Positions 43,905-55,200 of a stretch of DNA of 64,000 nucleotides are shown here, piece after piece. Where the stretch lies: assembly GCF_963082655.1 (NCBI RefSeq), contig NC_081555.1, forward strand, positions 177,242,944-177,306,943, in the 5' to 3' direction. A program made the position numbers and the translations under genes. Under the pieces are notes generated by a model. It saw only the letters and a program-made list of their open reading frames with translations. It was not told the origin of the DNA and did not search any database. Numbering within the stretch: position 1 is the first letter of the stretch; each line of letters opens with the position of its first letter. Origin of the DNA: Stomoxys calcitrans (lineage: Eukaryota; Arthropoda; Insecta; Diptera; Muscidae).

Positions 43905-45040
43905 AGATATCACCCCTTTCTCTTCTTAACCCAAAATTCCACAAATGACTGGCGACCACACAGATTATTCGCGACCCAGGCCTGGCTGGAGTGACGTATT
44001 GGCGGTGTCCCCAAAGAGTTTGGCATGACTGACCGTGTCGAATGCCTTCGATAAATCCAATGCCACGAGGACCGTCCTATCAGATGGCCTGGGCTGATTG
44101 AAACCACGGCAAATGTGTGCGGTGATGGCATGCAAAGCTGTTGTTGTGCTATGCAGTCTTCGAAATCCATGCTGATGCTCTGCGAATGGAAATTCTTTTA
44201 CGAGGCTCGGAAGAAGTAATTCCTCAATCGTCTTGACTACTGGTAAGAAAAGGGAGATCGGTCTGTACGACTTCCCCAAAATCGAGTCCTTTCCAGGCTT
44301 CATAAGCGGGATAACTCTGTCCATTTTCCGGACATCGGGAACAAAGACAGGTTGACGACAGTAGTAAGGTACTCAATTCCAGGTAGATCCAGATTCTACA
44401 GCATCATTGTAGTGATTCCGTCGTGGCCTTGGATGACTTAGCGCCACGGAAGACATTTGTAACTTCTTCTATGGTAGATTCGGATATCTCGGAATTTCCT
44501 CTCGGCAACTAGCACAATTGAGGGCGGTGTCAGTTCACTGAAGCAGCGATTAGTATACTCATTGAAGCCGACCCCATCGGCATTTTTAATGATAAACGTC
44601 CGGCGCTCAGATGTTATGAAGTCGGGTGGTCGGTTGATGGTAAGAATTATGCGAAAGTGGTCTGATCCCAAAGAATTGCCTGGTTACGTCACACAGGAGA
44701 TCCAATGGAAATGTCTGGCGAGCTCCTCGTAATCCTAGTGGGGCATCCTCATTCACCGTGCAAGACTACCAAAACTATACCCAGCTGATCGTTACCCAGG
44801 GGAGAATGCCATGAAAATTGATGCGCACAAAAGTCTCCTAGAATCGGATGGGCCATCCTAGAATCAGATAGGCCATAAAGTAGTCCATTTATGTCGGGCT
44901 TGTACGCTTGGCTATTAACTGGGTCACAACCGCCAACCAGCTGTATGTACAAGTTGTGTAGCTGTATCTGGGCAGTACCGGACCTGACTGCTATCAAAAC
45001 ATACTTCATGTTGGGGCCACTATCTTTCATCCGACTGACA
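43905..45040 (-). mobile_element. Jockey-like LINE ORF2 with endonuclease and reverse transcriptase parts, broken
   Basis: Minus-strand frames give, 5' to 3': endonuclease pieces (HPILGDFCAH and HSPLGNDQLGI near 44840, MGSDHFRIILTINRPPDF near 44650), then reverse transcriptase (KSYRPISLFLPVVKTIE near 44250, HQHGFRRLHSTTTALHA near 44170, LVALDLSKAFDTVSH near 44050 with the first catalytic Asp). Frame breaks separate the parts and the YADD box was not found, so it is dead. Order and wording fit jockey/CR1-like non-LTR elements. Confidence 0.8.
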
Positions 45041-45239
45041 ACACAGCTGATTTCTTTATGTTTTTGTCAGAGAAATATTGCACACTCTAATCGAAAAAAT
45101 AACATGTGTTATTTTGAAATGTGATTGTTATATGTTAGTTTCATTCGTATCACACATAGTGTGCAAATTAAACAAAACAAAATTTGGCATGTCATAAGAC
45201 AAACACGTATAGTGTGATAGCAGCTTTAGCGAAAAGCGA

Positions 45240-45640
45240 ACATAGTACAGGGTGCGCCAGAGACAATTACTTATTTGAAAAAACTCCCGAGCGATGAATT
45301 TGGTGGGGAGGGGGTCGCATCTGTGCAAAGTGCATTCCGCGCTCGCTTTGAAATACCTCCTCAGACTCGTTCCGGCCCGAAATTCGATTCTGTCGGGTTA
45401 ACTCATTTCGGGAGTGTGGAAGTGTTACTAAACCCAGAAGTGCATTTCAAAGCACCATCAGAATTCCGAAAAATATCGAAAGAGCGATATTTTCCGGAAT
45501 TCTTGTACGTTCTCCCCGGCGTAAGGCCGGGAGAGAACGTTTCCTATTCTCGTAACAGGAAAATAATCGAGGAATTTCTCTATGGAACCACTCAATATGG
45601 ACCCACTCAATAAGGCTCTATGAATTTGTTGCGACAAAAG
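45240..45640 (+). mobile_element. Possible mariner-type transposon relic with a 112-codon frame
   Basis: After ACAGGGTGCGCCAGAGACAA, a start-like transposon end, an open frame at 45275-45613 contains GVASVQSAFRARFEIPPQT, which resembles the helix-turn-helix start of some mariner-related transposases. The remainder does not match anything I know. A GC-rich hairpin lies at 45505-45541 (CGTTCTCCCCGGC against GCCGGGAGAGAACG). No opposite end was identified. Confidence 0.35.
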
Positions 45641-46029
45641 TAGGTGTATTGTATTCTCAAATAAACAAGGTTTGAGGCAATAACTGAATTATTTTAGTTT
45701 TTTTACGTTTCAAATAAGTAAATTTCTCTGGGGTACCCTGTACCCTAGGTACCCTGTTCAAATAGATATTTTTGTTTATGCTGGCAGTTCCACATTTCTC
45801 CTTTTGATCAGTTAAAATTTCCGAAGGAAGAAATCATCTGCTTGCATGAAAAACGACATCTGCGGCGTGTAGACTAACTAAACTATTTCAAGTTCTTTTT
45901 CTACCTTCATTCGTCGACGATTCCCACAATACCCAAATCTCAAATTGTAGCAGACGGAATTGAATTGAATATTAATAAAACTTCCTCCAATCTGTAATGT
46001 TATAATAGGAATAAGTAGAAAATATCAAA

Positions 46030-48344
46030 ATGGATTTCGGCGCACTACTTCATATGGCCAAAAAGAACAACGAAAGCAACAAAAATGATGTAAGTAAAAA
46101 GTATATAGAGCTCTAGAAATTACTCCACACAACCACATTTCACCATACGGAGAGAGATTCGTTCATTGACACGGGCTCTAACTCCCTTGGTAAAATGTTA
46201 AAACGAAAAGTGACACACATAAGTTGATATTTTGAGACAACGTAAAATGCCTACAATTTTATTGGCAACCACATGCATTGTTTTCATTAATGTACTACTA
46301 CTTCTATTTTTCATGTATAGGGAAAATATTACAGCACAAAATTTGCTCCTCCCAAGAAGGAATCCAAAGAAAAAAAGTTGTCGGACAATATACAAAAGTT
46401 TCTGCAGAAAAAAGAGCAAGAGGAAAAGGCTAAGCAAAAGGAGCAGCAGGAGAAGCTAAACAATTTGCTCTCCATGCGCGATGAAAAGTCCAAGAATAAA
46501 ATAAGGAAAATGTTAAAGGTCACAAAATCAGCCAATCGATCTGTGCTTGAGGATGCGGTCAACACTGAACACACTGCTATAACAATGACAGGACCCGATC
46601 AACCCGATCAGGACGATTACGGTTATGTCTCCACAGAGGCAAATTCTTTCTATCAGAAATACATAGATAAGGTATGTATAAAAGCCAAATGCCAATCCAA
46701 GTCAACTGTTTTTTACTATTTCTATTTTTTTAGGTAAAAGATGTCAAGGAGGACAAAGGGTTTGCTCCCAGTAGGCCACAATCTTTAAAAGATTTAACCG
46801 GAACCAAGGAACGTGTCAAGGCTGCTATAACCCGTGAAATTGAAGAAAAAAATAATCACACTAGAACAAGAACTCCAAAGGAACACTCAACATCCTCAAG
46901 CGCAGGAGGTGTCGCCGTGGCTCGTTCATATAAAGTTTCATCTTCATCCAAAACTTTGTATGACCCTGAGGCTGAAAGAAGGGCTGAAGAGGAAGAACGC
47001 AAAAAACGCGAGGAAGAGGCAAGGAAAAAAAGACAGGAGAGTAAGAAAATGCCACCACCTCCCATGGATTTTCAGGCACTTCTTAAACTGGCTGAAACAA
47101 AACAGCACCAACCCATAAATTTGCCAGTTGCCGTTCCCAAGAAAAAAGAACCCGAAAGGCTTTTAACATTAAAGGAGAAAAGGGAAATGGAGGAGAGGCA
47201 GCGCGCTAAAGAGGCCAGAGAACAAAGGCAGCGAGAGCGCCTTGAAGAATCTAAAAAAGGTCCCTCTAAAAGTTCGCCATCAGCAGCATCATCCGTACAA
47301 AGAATGGAACCAAATGGAAGGATTCCCAAGCTAAGTCAAGCTGGGTCATCATCAAGTGGAAGCAGCGCCAAATCAAGCACCATTTCTGAAAAGAAACCCT
47401 CTTCGGATAATATGAAAAAACCTTCACACAGTTCAAGCTCATCTTCAACACAAATGACCAAAACCTCTTCCAGCAGCAGTGCAACATCCTCAACGAAAAG
47501 CTCAACAAGTAGTTCGTCATCAAGTACAAAATCTTTTAATAAATCAAGTGCCTCTTCGAGTAACAGCGCTGTGTCAAATAAAACTCCATATGCTACCACA
47601 GTACCCAGTAAGAATCCATATAGTAGTAACAGTAAACCATCCCACAATGGACCTACTCGCGAATTTCCACCCCGTGATATAAAATCGGTAAAGGCGCGAG
47701 AATTTCCACCCCCAGATGTGCAAAAGAGCAGACAATTTCCTCCACCCGATGTCCGAAGGGGCCCACCACCATCCTCTTCTGCGAGCCGTTATGGTGATGG
47801 TAAAAAGTCTTCGGCTCCTAAACGTAATAATTTATTATCAGAAAATCAAAATAGATAACAAACATGTTTTAATTGTTTCATTGTTATGGTTTAGGTCGCA
47901 TTTTGGATGATGATGATGATTCAGAATATGATTCTGAACTGGACGATTTCATTGACGATGGCGAAGAGGAAGAAGACTATTCATCGCATATCAAGGCTAT
48001 ATTCGGATATGATAAATCAAAGTAAAATGCGAAACAAAAGACAAAATAGTTCAAGAATTCAATCTAAAATATTTTAATTCTCTTTTCAGGTATAGGGATA
48101 TGGATGAGGAAGATGATCGCATGATGGAAGCTAGTTTTGCACAAATTCAAAGAGAAGAATTTATTAGTAAAAAGATTGGTATGTATTTCTATCTTTATGC
48201 AATATAAGACAGTGTTTCAAAACTTGTGTTCTTTTTCAAAAAAAAAAAAATCTAGGAATGCAAGAAGATTTGGAAGATATGAAATTGGAAGCTATGGAAA
48301 AGAAACGTAAAATGATGATGAAGAAGCGCCGTCTTCATGACTAG
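46030..48344 (+). CDS. Spt2: SPT2 histone chaperone (six exons, about 601 aa)
   Basis: Exons 46030-46089, 46321-46671, 46734-47823, 47895-48021, 48090-48178, 48256-48344 join in phase to about 601 residues. The N-terminus (MDFGALLHMAKKN, then YYSTKFAPPKK and IQKFLQKKEQEE) is the conserved start of the SPT2 family. The middle is Ser-, Lys- and Pro-rich with charged helices and three REFPP(P/R)D-type repeats near 47660-47750. The C-terminus (RRILDDDDDSEYDSELDDFI, IKAIFGYDK, then a basic Arg/Lys helix) is the SPT2 histone-binding domain, which holds H3-H4 during transcription. The third exon's donor (AAAC followed by gtaata at 47824) was chosen because it restores the conserved Arg-Arg-Ile-Leu; reading on would stop after 12 codons. 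AATAAA lies at 48546. Confidence 0.92.
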
Positions 48345-48545
48345 ATATTTTAATTTCGTGTACATACTTATATATTTATGCTTACTCATGCTTTCATTTT
48401 GTGGAATACGGATTTAATATTATAGCCAAACACAAGAAAAAAAAACCATCTCTTATCGTATATATATCCTACAATTATCTTACGATTTATATTTATACCT
48501 GTTTATCTTTAACCATAAGTAGAAAATGATGAAAAACTATTTTAT

Positions 48546-48551
48546 AATAAA
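48546..48551 (+). terminator. Spt2: Poly(A) signal of Spt2
   Basis: AATAAA 200 bp after the stop codon. Confidence 0.65.
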
Positions 48552-48889
48552 ATAACAATATATCTGAAAGACATAAATGCTAAGGTTGAAAAAAGGAGTC
48601 AATTTTTTGATTTGTTCTATTTATTTTCTAATTTAGCCAGGCCAGGAGACTAGGTTAACATGGCCGGTTAAAGATGCGGAAATATTTAAATACCTTGTAT
48701 GTTAAACATTTCCCTTAGTTCCTTATGTTCTACTTCATATACAAATCATATTTTGAATCTAACTGCGGCAGCCTCAATTAGTCTTCAAATTCTCTTTGTT
48801 AATTGAGTCTAGTGTTCACTAAAGAAAGTTAAGTCGGGCAAGTGACTTAACTGATAAAATATTCCGATTCAGAGTTGTATCCAGATACA

Positions 48890-51800
48890 CTCTTTTATGG
48901 CTGGTACCATGGCATAATTACCAGGTTGTGTACCGTAAACAGCTGAGTACAATTTTTCTCGCGAAGTGCACTATCTATCAACAAGTATTGGTTGTGGGTG
49001 TGTGTATTAAGAACCATAACACAAACAAAGAAAAATGTCGCGAACTAGTTACATACACAAAATCAGAGTTGCACTAATCACTGATTTTGACAGATAGTGC
49101 ACTCAATATTTTGTTGGTGCGCAACTGCCACTACCTGAATTTATCTTGGATGGTACCATGACATAATTACCAGGTACTGTACCGTAAACAGCTGGGCACA
49201 ATTTTTTCTCGCGAGTGCACTAGCAACTACACAACGAAATATAGTGTGAACTAATAACTTACACAAAATGAGATTTGCACTTATCACTAATAACTTACAC
49301 AAAATCAGATTTGCACTTATACTGATTTTGACAGGCATAGCACTCAATATTTTGTTGTTGGACAACTGCCACTACGTTTAAATGTATATATCTTGGCTGG
49401 TACCATAGCGAAACAATTAAATGTGGTCTCATTTGTACAACAAGCACAAATCATCAAGCTGATCGCCGTTTTGCCAACACACGCAAACAAATTTGTTTGC
49501 GTGCGTGTGTGTATACGTGTGCGTACATGAGCAGAGCATATGAGAAAAAGAAGATAACAACAAAGAGAATGGAAACAAAAATCTGACATGTTAATACCGT
49601 CAAACCCTGCCGACTGTTAACAGCTGTTTGCGTGAGACCACCCTTTTTAAATCTGCCTTGGGTTGTACACCGGATGCACTTATAAGGTGAGGTCATGCGA
49701 ACAGCTGAATACAATTTTTTATTTTTATTTAGATTTTGCAGTAAATCTAAATGTCAAAGCCTTGAAATCACAGCTGTGATATTTTTCTAAAATCTTAAAA
49801 AGATGTTCTATTTCATCGGATATTTCACACATAAGGAACAAAACAGGGTTATAATGATGAAAATGGAACTATAAAACACATTTCTAAAAGATAAGTTGTA
49901 AAAGAGTTTATTTCTAAAAACACTAACATTTCAATTTAAGGCATTTGCTAGTCAAGGTAGTTTCATTGGGGGTAGATTTTTGCTGTTGTGCTAAAGATAC
50001 TACCTCTTAGTTGTACCCAAGATATATTCATTTACAGGTAGTGGCCATGTGCCATCAAGCTGATCGACGTTATGCCAACGCACACAAAAATATGTGTGTA
50101 CACTTGTGCGTATATGAGCAGAGAATATGCTAGAAAGAAGATAACAACAAAGAGAATTCAAATAAAAACTGACATATTAAAACCGTCAAACCTGGCCGGA
50201 TGTTAACAGCTGTTCGTGTGTGCCACCTTGTTAAATCCGCCTTGAATCCTCAATGCCAAGTACTGCCAAACATTAAATAAATTTATGTCGGCAAATTGCT
50301 TGGCTTAACTTAACAGAACAACAAACATCTACCCCAAACGAAAGTACCTTGAGTGGCAAATGCAGTAAATTGAAATGTCAAAGTGATTTTAGAAGTAAAC
50401 AATGTTTTACAAATTATCTTCTTCAAATGTGCTTTATATTTGTATTTTCATCATTATAACACTGTTCAGTTGCTTATGTTTGGAATATCAAATCAAATAG
50501 AACAACTTTTTAATATTTTAGATATAAACACCAGCTGTGTTGGACATATAGATTTACAGCAAAATCGAAACACAAATAAAGAAAATTGTACTCAGCTGTT
50601 CGCTTGACCTCACTCTAAAAGTGCATCCTGCTTATGGCGAAACAATTAAATTCCATATGGTGGAATCCACCATGTCAAGCTGATCGACGTTTTGTCAACA
50701 CACATATAGAAATTTGTGTGCGTGTGTGTATACATGTGCGTACATGAGCGGAAAATATGCGAGGAAGAAGATAACAAAAAAAGAATGCCACAAAAATCTG
50801 GCATCTTAATACTGTTAAACCTGGCCGGCTCTTAACAACTGTTCGCGTGAGACGAACAGCTATATATTCTTTTATATGTAGTGGCAGTTGCCCAACAACA
50901 AAATATTGAGTGTACTATCTATCAAAATCAGTGCTTAGTGCAACTCTGATTTTGTGTATGTTTCTAGTTCGCGTCACTTTTCGTTGTTTGTGTGTGTTGT
51001 GGTTCTTAACTATAATACACATACACAACCAAATCTAGCTGACAGATAGTGCACTCCGCGAAGAGAAAATTGTACTCAGCTGTTTACGGTACACTACCTG
51101 ATAATTATGTCATGTGCTAAACTAAGGTATATTCATTTACAGGTATTGGCAGTTGCCCAACAACAAAATATTGAGTGCATTATCTGTCAAAATCAGTGAT
51201 TAGTGCAACTCTGATTTTGTTTGTGTATGCTATGGTTCTTAATTATAAAACAAAACTCGTTGACAGATAGCGCACTCGCGGGAAAAATTTTACTCAGCTG
51301 TTTATTATTTTTTCATCATTATAACACTACTTTGTTACTTATGTGTGGAATATCGGATCAATCAGAAACAGATTACGTTTTCTCCTATTTTATGACATTT
51401 TCAATCGGTAGATTTCACATCCTTAAATGAAGCTCATGCGGCTTATCCTGTGTATGTTTTCTCAAGTGACCTAACCTTCTGTTACTGAATCCTGACAAGC
51501 ATTTGATATATAAATTTTTGGCAAAATCAAAACAAATTGTACTCACCTGTTCGTATGATCTCGCCTTATAAGTGCATCCTACCTCAACATGAAAATACAA
51601 TAAAAAATGTGGCTGCAAATACAACAAGGCGGATTTAAAAAGGTGGTCCCAACCGAACAGCTGTTAACAGCCGGCCAGCTTTGACGGTATTAAGATTACA
51701 GATTTTTGTTTGCATTCTCTTTGTTGTTATCTTTTTTCTCGCATATTTTCTGCTCATGTACTCACACTTATTCGACGTGCGTTGGCAAAACGTCGATCAG

Positions 51801-51890
51801 CTTGATGACAAGAAGGCGGATTACACCATATGATTTATGCTTGTTGTACTAATGAGACCACCTTTAATTGTTTTGCTATGCAAATACAAT
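48890..51890. repeat. Cluster of nested miniature elements between Spt2 and HisRS
   Basis: At least two families alternate. Family X (about 250 bp) carries TGTACCGTAAACAGCTG, GATTTTGACAGATAGTGCAC and CAATATTTTGTTGTTG; copies lie at 48.90-49.15 and 49.15-49.40 (plus) and 50.87-51.12 and 51.13-51.30 (minus). Family Y (about 215-265 bp) carries ATCAAGCTGATCGACGTT, GAAGATAACAACAAAGAGAA and CTGGCCGGCTGTTAACAGCT with GGTCTCA/TGAGACC ends; copies lie at 49.42-49.65, 50.04-50.25, 50.66-50.86 (plus) and 51.62-51.88 (minus). A third 50-90 bp module recurs at 49.68, 50.56 and 51.54. None encodes protein. Confidence 0.72.
51381..51500 (+). repeat. Dispersed repeat, copy B (pair with 31051-31170)
   Basis: TGACATTTTCAATCGGTAGA and GACCTAACCTTCTGTTACTG in the same order as at 31.05 kb. 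Copy inside the miniature-element cluster. Confidence 0.55.
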
Positions 51891-52282
51891 AACAAATTTA
51901 TATAGGAGCGCTATATCTGAATCTGATTAACATTCGCATTCTGATTAAAATTCAAAAAAGTCGACTTTTAGCGATTATTCGATTTTTTTGCCACTAGAAA
52001 TCGACTTCGACTTTTTTACGCCAAATGTCGAAAGTGACTTTTAGATCCCTAGTGGAAATGTCGAAATGTCATTCCATTCATTAACCAAGTTTTTATCGAC
52101 GAATCCAATCCGTACCGCGTGTAATTTTCATGAGAATTGCCCTAAACAATTTGTCCCTAAATTGCGCCTAGCCCCTAAACAATTTATCCAAACAATAGTG
52201 GATCGTGTTCTAAATAATCTTGGAAGTGTTTTAGGTGTAAAATAAGTGTGTTTTTAGTTTGTATTCTCAATCGAATCGCGGA

Positions 52283-55200
52283 ATGAGTGAAACGCGTGAA
52301 CAAGTCTTGGAAGAAATTAAAATACAAGGTGATTTGGTACGAAAGCTAAAGGCGGCCAAGGAACCCAAAGAAAAGGTACGTTTTGGCATTGCTCACTGAC
52401 ACTCTCGCCTCCCACCTTCCCTCATAAGTGGCTATCCCGTACGCATTGGCGACATTGAATTAATGGGGGAATAGCAACAGCATGTTTATAACCATTAGGA
52501 CAGCGTAAAAGTTTATCATATTTATTTAAAGTATTTAGTTGCGTTTAGAAGGAGACACAATTCACTTTTTTTGTACTTCTACTAACCCTTTTGTTGTACC
52601 GTATCTCCTCCTCATACGTATGTACCTCAATACATATGTTGTGTGTTGGTTGTGTGCGTCTGTATGTTTCGTTTTTGAAAAGTGTATGTATCATAAAGTT
52701 TAATGGAAATCTCAATTTCTCAATTCGTTTTAGACGATTTTATCTTCGTAACTAATCATTTGATATTTTGGTACATTTCTTAGGCCCATTTTTTTACAAA
52801 AACGAAATGTGTACATCTGTTATAAATTTAAAAAATATTTCATCATCATTATCATCGAACAAATGGCATCGCAAGAAGGTTCTGTCTGTCTAACTGGATG
52901 GCTGGCTGAACAAATCAATCCATTTTCATTGCTTTATTTTGGTTGACTGTTTGTTTGTTTGCCATTATGCACAGTTTTGTAGGGGTATACGAGCTATCGC
53001 ACAACTGAGTGCATTGCTTGTGAGTACCTTCGCATTCTTTGTTTCGTTGGCGTCGGCTCCCCAAATGGAGTAAAGCTTGATTTATAACTTCAACTCTCAC
53101 CTTAAAAAAATAGCTTTTAGACAATTGCTTTTTCGTGCAATATTTTGGTAATTAGCCCTAGATTCAAACAACGGAAAACCAGTTTCAAACAATGAATGGT
53201 GCTTGGTTGGCATTTAAACATTATATGCTATTTACACGTTTGGTAGGCCTCCCGTTTTGGAATCTTGTAACTTTATGGGGGAGCTAAAGGGAATTTCCGC
53301 GTTTTAAATCAGCTGTTGTTTATTTGCTATTCTTACCTGTTTACATTTTACCGACCCGCTATAATGAAAACAAACAAACAAACATTATCTTGCTCTTCTT
53401 TGTTGTTTTTTTTTCCTGTGATTCTTGGTTGCGATGGGCTATTGGTGGGTGGTGGTGGCATTTGCTTTTTCCCCTTGTTGCCATTGTTGTAGCATATTGG
53501 TATCGGTACGTGCTTGTGGAAGCTGGCTCCTCCTTGAGTTGCTAATTACAAAAGTATTTTGAGAAGTTGTCTGTAGTTGTAACAGGAATTGTCCTTAATG
53601 TACCTATGAGTTAATCAATAGCCAATTAATTTCGAGGAGTTATCTTTAAAATTGACTGCAATTTCTATAGGGAAATCATTGATTTTGCAATTAAATTCAT
53701 AATTTATTTTTACTAAATCAACAGTAAAAATAATTTTTTTACTAAATCAACCCCGGCACGGGATAGCTGTGAGACCACACAGGCTGGAACTTTGAGCTCC
53801 GATCTGTGTGGTGTTTATTGTTATCACGAGATGCTTAGCTGCTACTCCATACGGAGTAGCTCGAAATGACAAGGCGAGTTGTTGGCGCCTTTAAATAATC
53901 AATGGCCTTGATGTTCCTGCGGCGATAGGTCCTTTGGACCGAAACGAGCTTTATCACCTATAGGAGCTAGATGATAGGATCGCCACCTCCACATACAGAC
54001 ATGGGGCTACAGCAACAACACAATTAACAAGCACCTTTTATAAAAGCTGTGCCACTAATCTACATTACTGCAATTTAAGCGAAGATTCCAACAATAGTAG
54101 CCGAATATAGTGGACTTTTAAAAAATACAGTTATGACTACACGCAAATGCCACTAAATAATGAATAAGTGAAAAGAAATTTCGTAGTACAGTACTACCTC
54201 GATTAACGTCGTCTAGGTAAACGTCGCACAGTCGCGCGGACAGAGGAAACAGTAGGCAAAAATCAAAATGTTCATGTGCGTCTACGAAATTTGAAATAAC
54301 AAAGCTTCTTGGTTTGGCTCGAGATCATCGAACAATTTACAAAAAACAGGTGTTGGTGTTTTATATAATTGTTTATTTCGTAATTTTTACCAATATTTCG
54401 ACCACCGCCGGTGAGGCTTATGTAAAGCTTTCCATCGATTTCAAAAATAGTGCGTAAAAAATGTTTAGGTAGTATGACCGTTCGAAGTTGACCATTTTCA
54501 AAAAAACGCGCAATTTTAATTTGGTTCATTTGTAAGTGTAATATCTCGAAAACTGGATGAGGGATTGTCATTTATTATTTTTCTCTTGCTGTTGGATATA
54601 TATAATAAATTTTGAATTATCCAAAAAAAAAAAAAACAATTTTTTTAAGCTTCACCAGATTAATCACTATTTAAAAGTGAAATTTTTCGCTAATTTTAAA
54701 CTTTGATGGAAAATAAAAAAAAGCTATTCCTACCCTTTTATACCCTCGCAATAATTTCCAAATTTGCTCTTTGACTGCTTTTTGATTCATATACAGTTGA
54801 ACCTTGATTATCCGCGCCTCTATTAACCAGTTACCCCTGTTAATCGGCATGCTGTGCTTTTGGTGCTTTACAGACTGAATGTAATTTGATATTCAACTTT
54901 AACTCAAAATAAAAAAAAAGAATCCCAGAAGTGTACATCAAAAATTTTGAGTGGTGCACTGATAATCGAGGTTCAACTGTATTTTAAAACATGTGATGTA
55001 AAGCCATCACGCCTATTAGGCAATTACACAATGTATATTCATGCATCAATGCATTTTCGCTTAGAGGCTAAAAATGTAAACTACTGACTTTGCTATTCAG
55101 TTTGTAATACCTCGATATATCAATATAAGACCCCATAAGCAATGTTTTTAACATTTGAGTTGAATTTATTATTGTTAAGCGTGTTAACAGAATAATGAAA

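Noticed and set aside
47072..47647. Minus-strand frames of 85-103 codons rich in Leu, Glu and Asp
   Set aside because: They mirror the Ser/Lys-rich part of Spt2; low-complexity coding sequence often leaves the opposite strand open.
47824..47858. Spt2 ending at the TAA at 47858
   Set aside because: The conserved C-terminal histone-binding domain follows in three further exons that join in phase through the donor at 47824.
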